DNA of 64,000 nucleotides, from positions 1,984,001 to 2,048,000 of the forward strand of contig NZ_LR824569.1 in NCBI RefSeq assembly GCF_903969135.1, given 5' to 3'. Position numbers and translations under genes: made by a program. The DNA is from Chryseobacterium sp. JV274 (GTDB lineage Bacteria; Bacteroidota; Bacteroidia; Flavobacteriales; Weeksellaceae). How positions within the stretch are numbered: the stretch's first letter is position 1; each line of letters opens with the position of its first letter. Under the pieces are notes generated by a model. The model was not told the origin of the DNA and made no database searches. It saw nothing but the letters and a program-made list of their open reading frames with translations. Shown here piece after piece: positions 59,331 to 64,000 of this stretch.

Positions 59331-60107
59331 TTACAGTACTTTTTCTATAGTTACAAAGCTGTTATTGGTTACAGTATAAGAAGTGGTTCCTCCCACTTCG
59401 GAAACGGCTTCCAATGTGATATACTGTCCCTGCACTGCATAAACCGAGAAATCAAGATTGATCTTTCTGTTCGTTCCGTCAAAATTCACTGTATTTTCAA
59501 GCAGCTGGAATCTCTGTGCATCATTTACATAGAGTCCTGCTCCTAATCTGCTGCTGAATGAGCCTGCCGGTCCTGTAAACGTGATGTTCAGGTTAATTCT
59601 GTATAAACCGGTCTGGCGTATGTATAACCTGTTGAGATTGGCTCCGGATGTGGCTACATTGGTTTTAAGCTTAAGCGGATCAGCAAGAAAATTAGGTTTA
59701 TCAATCAGAGAATTGATTGGAAGCAATACAGATCCTGTGGTGGTGGAGACGGCGTTAAGCTGAAATCTAGAAATATTATCAGACTCCACTTCAAAAGCCT
59801 TACTCCATACCAATCCGTTAAAAACCATTACCTGTCCCGTACTTTTAACGAAGAGAAGCATTCCTTTTAATTCTTCGATGGCCGTTACCGGTGCACTGCC
59901 TCCTGTATAGGGAAGTAACGCTTCTGTATCTACCGCAGGAAGACCAAAACCTTTGACGCCGGATGCCTCATTTGTATTGGTAATGTACATCATCACCTGA
60001 TCATTTCCGCTCGCATTGGAATCCGGGTTGGGAATATTGGTGAAATTTACCTGTGCGCTGTATAGACTGCCCATGAGTATCAAACAGCTGAAAATATATT
60101 TTTTCAT
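59331..60107 (-). CDS. Exported protein with C1q-like beta-sandwich (tandem copy 3)
   Basis: A 258-residue protein with a signal peptide (MKKYIFSCLILMGSLYSAQV). The C-terminal 130 residues or so (GLYRINLNITFTGPAGSFSS, GQYITLEAVSEVGGTTSYTV) look like a jelly-roll or C1q-like domain. The N-terminus after cleavage starts QVNFTNIPNPDSNASGNDQV. Third of three consecutive genes of the same plan; intergenic gap of 2 nt. Function unknown. Confidence 0.75.
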   Translation of the reverse strand: MKKYIFSCLILMGSLYSAQVNFTNIPNPDSNASGNDQVMMYITNTNEASGVKGFGLPAVDTEALLPYTGGSAPVTAIEELKGMLLFVKSTGQVMVFNGLVWSKAFEVESDNISRFQLNAVSTTTGSVLLPINSLIDKPNFLADPLKLKTNVATSGANLNRLYIRQTGLYRINLNITFTGPAGSFSSRLGAGLYVNDAQRFQLLENTVNFDGTNRKINLDFSVYAVQGQYITLEAVSEVGGTTSYTVTNNSFVTIEKVL

Positions 60108-60109
60108 GA

Positions 60110-60937
60110 TTAGTAAGCTTTAATTAAACGTGCCGCAAGATATGAGCTGGCCGAATTTGTATCTGTTCCGTAAGCTGCCAATGCACCTCCTGAAATGGCA
60201 GTGGAACTGATGGCCGGAACCACTCTGAGCTCTGCTCCCACCGGAAGAGAAATAGTCTGTGCAAAACTGGATGTCTTATTACCCTGGGTATCCACAATGA
60301 ACACAATGGAATAATTGGTCTTTGACACTACGGTTTCCCAATCTGAAGCAGGTGTGTATTTAACCTGCAATGTGAGTTTAAATTCAGTAACTCCTGCAAC
60401 GGCTCCAAAACTTCCACCCGTAAAAACAAGAGCAACTCCTACATCGTAGATCCCCGCTGTTTTAACAGTAACGTTGCTTGCATTCTTAAGCAGTAAATTA
60501 TCTACAAGAACCTGGCTTCTGTTATCGGCAGCAAGGTAGGCAGGTGAGCCTCCGGCAAAGCAGAATCCAATTCCAAATGAGATACAGGGAATGGTAATCC
60601 CTGCAGAAATTCCCAGTCTGGATGCCCTTAGCTGATAAATCCCCTGGATTTGTCTGGCAGGATTCCAGGCATAGCCGTCGTATTTATAATACTGTTCATC
60701 AGTCTTGTTATAAATAAGACTCCCTACAAGGTTAGCATAATCATCAAATAAATCCGGTGCGGAAGCATTATATCTTGGGAAGGCCGTATGTGTATTTGAA
60801 TAGGGAAGAATGACCCCTTTCACACCGTCCTGAACTTTCACTATATTCCGGTTGCTAACAATATCGCTACCAATGGTCACCTGTGCTATTAAAGTGTAAT
60901 GGAAAATAAGCACAACAAGTAATATTATCTTTTTCAT
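60110..60937 (-). CDS. Exported protein with C1q-like beta-sandwich (tandem copy 2)
   Basis: A 275-residue protein with a signal peptide (MKKIILLVVLIFHYTLIAQV) followed by VTIGSDIVSNRNIVKVQDGV. The C-terminal half (AGIYDVGVALVFTGGSFGAV, LPVGAELRVVPAISSTAISG) has alternating hydrophobic strands. It shares plan and start with its neighbours. One nt separates it from the upstream copy, so all three are one transcript. Function unknown. Confidence 0.75.
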   Translation of the reverse strand: MKKIILLVVLIFHYTLIAQVTIGSDIVSNRNIVKVQDGVKGVILPYSNTHTAFPRYNASAPDLFDDYANLVGSLIYNKTDEQYYKYDGYAWNPARQIQGIYQLRASRLGISAGITIPCISFGIGFCFAGGSPAYLAADNRSQVLVDNLLLKNASNVTVKTAGIYDVGVALVFTGGSFGAVAGVTEFKLTLQVKYTPASDWETVVSKTNYSIVFIVDTQGNKTSSFAQTISLPVGAELRVVPAISSTAISGGALAAYGTDTNSASSYLAARLIKAY

Positions 60938-60938
60938 C

Positions 60939-61844
60939 TTATTGCATATTTATTTTTTCAACAATAATTTCAGAAACCGCATTTCCTGTTTTTGACATGG
61001 CAAAAAACATATTATTTCCGCCTAATGCTCCTGTGCAGACCCCTGTACCGATATCCTGGGTTCCACCCATCGTCAATCTTAATTTATCTCCTGCATTGAA
61101 GGCTCCTACATAAGTAAATGCCAGAGACTGACCCACATCAATAGAACCCGGAAGAAGGGTTGTAACAGAAAGAGCTCCTGCTGTGGAACCGCTGGTGGTG
61201 TTATTAATAGGTCTCCAGGTTGGATCTGACACCGTACTTATCTCAAGATCCAGTTTCGATCTGAGGTTAATAATCACCCCGATACACAGCGGTGTACTGA
61301 TATCCAGCGCTCCACTTTTAAATGAAACCTTATACAGTCCTCTGGTATTAATATTAATTACATTGCTGGTGGCAGCATCCAGTGAAACATCAGTAGCAAT
61401 CTCATTAAAGCTCGGGATAGCTGTTGTGAAATTGACGTTAGCCGCTGTACAGGTTCTGACCGTAAGTGCGCATGCGAGTCCGCACGTTCCACAGCTGGTT
61501 GTAACCGTACCTGATCGTATGAAACGCGCCATTTTATTGTTCTTCATGGTCGTTACGATAGGATCTGAAATTTTCCAGGTGGTTCCGTCATTCTGTACAA
61601 TGCTTCCGGTTTCTCTGTTGAAAATAATGGAACTTTGGGTACCGTTTCCGGTGGTACCGACAGCTGATGCCGGCAGGACTGCTGCAGTGTTGGATCTCGG
61701 CATCCGTGCCGCATTGTTGTCCTGTTTTACATGCAGAAGTGCTCTGTTGTCTGGTTGAAAATTAGGAACTTTCGAAATCCCAACTTGTGCATTGACCCTT
61801 ATAAGACAAAATATAAGAGCCAACAGGGAATAATTGATTTTCAT
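60939..61844 (-). CDS. Exported protein with C1q-like beta-sandwich (tandem copy 1)
   Basis: A 301-residue protein with a signal peptide (MKINYSLLALIFCLIRVNAQ) and the mature start VGISKVPNFQPDNRALLHVK, a motif frequent in Bacteroidetes surface proteins. The C-terminus (GDKLRLTMGGTQDIGTGVCT) is beta-rich. A six-cysteine cluster is visible in TTSCGTCGLACALTVRTCTA (about residues 116-135). First gene of a three-gene operon of related exported proteins. Confidence 0.75.
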   Translation of the reverse strand: MKINYSLLALIFCLIRVNAQVGISKVPNFQPDNRALLHVKQDNNAARMPRSNTAAVLPASAVGTTGNGTQSSIIFNRETGSIVQNDGTTWKISDPIVTTMKNNKMARFIRSGTVTTSCGTCGLACALTVRTCTAANVNFTTAIPSFNEIATDVSLDAATSNVININTRGLYKVSFKSGALDISTPLCIGVIINLRSKLDLEISTVSDPTWRPINNTTSGSTAGALSVTTLLPGSIDVGQSLAFTYVGAFNAGDKLRLTMGGTQDIGTGVCTGALGGNNMFFAMSKTGNAVSEIIVEKINMQ

Positions 61845-62052
61845 TTTCTGTTTTTTTTATCATTGTTGGTATTCTAAATTTATAAAATATTATAATTGAA
61901 ATGATAACGTAAATAAAAAAAAATGTTAAATAAAAAATCGGGGTAAAAAATCCCGGTTTTAAAAGGAATTAAGTATCAGGTAGAGACTGGATGATGCAAA
62001 AAAAACAATATTTATAATTATTTTTTTTAAAAAAAGAGCCATTTATATAAAA

Positions 62053-62090
62053 AAAAATCACCATTTCTGATTGAAAGAATGGTGATTTTT
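62053..62090 (-). terminator. Terminator after the OstA-like gene
   Basis: AAAAATCACCATT pairs with AATGGTGATTTTT, with a further inner partial stem. It lies just past the stop of the OstA-like gene. Confidence 0.8.
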
Positions 62091-62115
62091 TATTTTTTGT
62101 AAAAAATATCCGTTA

Positions 62116-63855
62116 TTATTTTCGAACTCTCTTAGGCTTTTTAGCTTCTTCTTTGGCTTTTTCGTCATCAATTGCTTTCTGAGCTTTATCGAAGAGTTCG
62201 CTGTCAGCGGTATACTGTATTTCTTCGTTATTCGGGCTGTCTACCAGAATATCCTGCCATTTCCGGATCCGGTCTTTGGTATTCCAGTTAAAATCGGGAA
62301 ACTTCCTTCGTGCCGGTTCTATTTTACTCATCGGATAGGTATCTGAATTTGCTCCAATACTGCATGAAATAATCTGCAGGGCTCTTTCTTCAAATAATGC
62401 TCCGATAATTCCGCAGGTAGAAAGGGTAATACCTATTCTTTCCGGCTTTTTAGTTTCCTGATCGGTATCATCTACATAGACAATAGATTGAGCATTTCCA
62501 ACTACTCTAGCTTCTTTAATATCATTTTTCTCATAGTAAACCGTCATGAATTTTCCTTTCACCTGATTGAATTCATCTTTGAGAGTAAGTGAATCTACTT
62601 TACTGATGGCAAAGGCATTTCCGATTACTTTTAATGAGTCTATATCTTCTGTCTTGGTATTAAAGTAAGCTTCTACTTTATCACCGGTTACCTGTTTTTC
62701 ACCACTCCAAAGAATCGGGCTGGTGTACATATGCATAACTCCGTCTGTTTCATTGAAAGCAATAGAATCTGCTCTTCCCTGTGCATTGGATTTATAAATA
62801 CGAGCTTTTTTAAAGGCTCTTAAGTAGCTTTTCTTAACTTTGATATCCAGTGAATCCGGTCTTTGATAGGAGATTATTTTTTCTGCTGCAAAATAAATGG
62901 AATCTTTTTCCATCACTTTTACGGCATAAGGATTTTTCGTCATCATCGCAGAGTCTTTTTTCTCAAAAATCTCTCCGTAGCCTCCTTTTATATACCTTCT
63001 TTCTTTGGGATCATCAAGGGTTACATTTCCGGTTGCTTTACCAAACCCTGAAATCTGATTGTAGTACATATCATCGCCGGTAAGGATTTTCTCATTATAA
63101 AAGATCCTGGAGTTTTTAGTTAGATAAGCCTCCTTGGAATCCATTTTATAGGTTCCTCTCTCCGTATAGATTCTGTTTCGGGGATTGGTTTTGCTGGTAA
63201 TGGTTGTAGGACCGTTAAAATCTGCAATTTTTGTATTTTGGTTCTGCTTGATATTGGGCCCTTCAATGATATACTGAGGCGTTTCTATTTTCACATTCCC
63301 GGTAAGGTCTACCACTCGTGTATTGAGGAAGTAAGTTCCTACTTTGGCGTAGGTTACATTCTGCCCATCAGAGATGGTTCCTCCTGTATTAAAATAAGCC
63401 TGATTAGCCAGTCTGTCATAATACAGAATATCTGTTTTTATTGTTTGTTTGGGGTCAGTTAAGACCACATTTTTTCTGGCAACACCTTTCTGGGTATTGG
63501 CATCATATTCCATTTCTCCTGCTGTGATTACAGAGCCATCAGTATTTTGAAGTCTTGTATTGCCTATTGCTTTTACAAAATTCTCTTCATTGTACAGGAC
63601 GACTTCATCAGCAGTAAGAATGGAGCCCTGATGTTCAATCTGAACATGACCGGTAAAATATTGATTCCCGTCGTATTTTTCAGGGTCTTTCTTAATTTCG
63701 TCTGCGTGGATGATCTTTACTTTATCTTCAGGTCTCATCTGTTTAGGCTGACCTGTTGAAGGATTCTGCAAATACGGATCTCTCTTCACGGGTGTTTTAT
63801 CCTGCGCAAAGTTTAGCGTAGAAATAAAGATTAGCAGAAAAAGGATTATTCTCAT
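62116..63855 (-). CDS. OstA/LptA-like lipopolysaccharide transport protein
   Basis: A 579-residue exported protein (signal MRIILFLLIFISTLNFAQDK) with tandem OstA-like repeats, for example SILTADEVVLYNEENFVKAI, TAGEMEYDANTQKGVARKNV and GDDMYYNQISGFGKATGNVT. This is the LptA/LptD-N beta-jellyroll fold; larger size than LptA is usual in Bacteroidetes. Expected to bind and carry lipopolysaccharide across the periplasm. The Lys-rich C-terminus (EEAKKPKRVRK) is basic. It follows the Fur-like gene by 3 nt. Confidence 0.85.
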   Translation of the reverse strand: MRIILFLLIFISTLNFAQDKTPVKRDPYLQNPSTGQPKQMRPEDKVKIIHADEIKKDPEKYDGNQYFTGHVQIEHQGSILTADEVVLYNEENFVKAIGNTRLQNTDGSVITAGEMEYDANTQKGVARKNVVLTDPKQTIKTDILYYDRLANQAYFNTGGTISDGQNVTYAKVGTYFLNTRVVDLTGNVKIETPQYIIEGPNIKQNQNTKIADFNGPTTITSKTNPRNRIYTERGTYKMDSKEAYLTKNSRIFYNEKILTGDDMYYNQISGFGKATGNVTLDDPKERRYIKGGYGEIFEKKDSAMMTKNPYAVKVMEKDSIYFAAEKIISYQRPDSLDIKVKKSYLRAFKKARIYKSNAQGRADSIAFNETDGVMHMYTSPILWSGEKQVTGDKVEAYFNTKTEDIDSLKVIGNAFAISKVDSLTLKDEFNQVKGKFMTVYYEKNDIKEARVVGNAQSIVYVDDTDQETKKPERIGITLSTCGIIGALFEERALQIISCSIGANSDTYPMSKIEPARRKFPDFNWNTKDRIRKWQDILVDSPNNEEIQYTADSELFDKAQKAIDDEKAKEEAKKPKRVRK

Positions 63856-63858
63856 TAA

Positions 63859-64000
63859 TTAGTCATTCTTAGTGCCATAAAAATATAGCGAATGAGAATC
63901 AATTCTTACGCCAAACGCTTCTTCGATGGCTTCTTTGATTCCTTGGATTCTTGGGTCACAGAATTCAATAATTTCTTCAATCTCTTTGTCAGAGTCTTTT
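63859..64000 (-). CDS. Fur-family transcriptional regulator, C-terminal part
   Basis: The visible 46 residues are the end of a Fur-type metalloregulator: SDKEIEEIIEFCDPRIQGIK, then EEAFGVRIDSHSLYFYGTKN. The usual C-terminal metal-site region lies beyond the window edge. The gene is truncated by the window and ends with TAA 3 nt before the OstA-like start, so the two are likely one operon. Confidence 0.75.
   Translation of the reverse strand, partial: KDSDKEIEEIIEFCDPRIQGIKEAIEEAFGVRIDSHSLYFYGTKND

Noticed and set aside
1..64000. CRISPR array, prophage or IS element
   Set aside because: No regularly spaced direct repeats, no integrase, transposase, capsid or terminase-type genes were found; the repeats are short palindromic units.

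Overview
The window comes from a member of the Flavobacteriia, most likely Chryseobacterium or a close relative. This is inferred from protein content (no alignment was run), low GC, and recurrent promoters of the Bacteroidetes type (TTG or TTTG, about 19 bp, TAnnTTTG) instead of strong Shine-Dalgarno sites. Nothing looks like a prophage, integrative element, insertion sequence or CRISPR array. It is a chromosomal segment mixing housekeeping genes with accessory regulators and stress genes.

Layout. 0-6.7 kb: valS, a DUF1573 exported protein, a PPK2 polyphosphate kinase, a three-gene cluster with two paralogous membrane proteins ending in CGCG, and the RNase P RNA gene (minus strand). 6.7-16 kb: an ECF sigma factor with an overlapping membrane partner, an acyl-CoA synthetase, a large predicted propeller protein, rpoN and asnS, then about 0.75 kb with almost no coding. 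16-25 kb: several AraC-type regulators, an SDR oxidoreductase behind direct repeats, and a serine hydrolase. 25-31 kb: rpsP-rimM, a nitroreductase, a GreA-like protein, DUF805, SRPBCC and an M3 peptidase that carries an in-frame copy of an intergenic repeat. 31-33 kb: a 436-residue protein of unknown function followed 11 nt later by two tandem tRNA-like genes whose anticodon loops are best folded with eight nucleotides. 33-42 kb: small proteins, a methyltransferase, a second serine hydrolase, a TetR/MFS efflux pair with matching palindromes, a second TetR regulator facing a small two-gene membrane operon across a long palindrome, an acetyltransferase, an AraC regulator and a quinone-reductase-like flavoprotein. 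42.5-44.2 kb: tyrS behind a leader that looks like a classical attenuator. 44-46 kb: an exonuclease, a frameshifted gene and an acetyltransferase. 46-52 kb: a Ter-type stress operon (two TerD-like proteins, two VWA proteins, a PP2C phosphatase, a kinase). 52-64 kb: a flippase-like membrane protein, panD, HU, pdxH, YqgE/AlgH, an amidase, aminotransferases, three tandem exported proteins, an OstA/LptA-like protein, and the end of a Fur-family regulator.

The two strongest hunting results are the tyrosine leader attenuator before tyrS (32-residue peptide with tandem Tyr codons, mutually exclusive hairpins, intrinsic terminator) and the tandem tRNA-like pair. Secondary results are a set of operators whose half-sites repeat at regulator and target promoters, several genes whose -7 box lies 3-4 nt before the start codon (predicted leaderless mRNAs), and a hidden 44-residue membrane protein gene. 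All functional statements rest on motif reading alone; no database search was possible.
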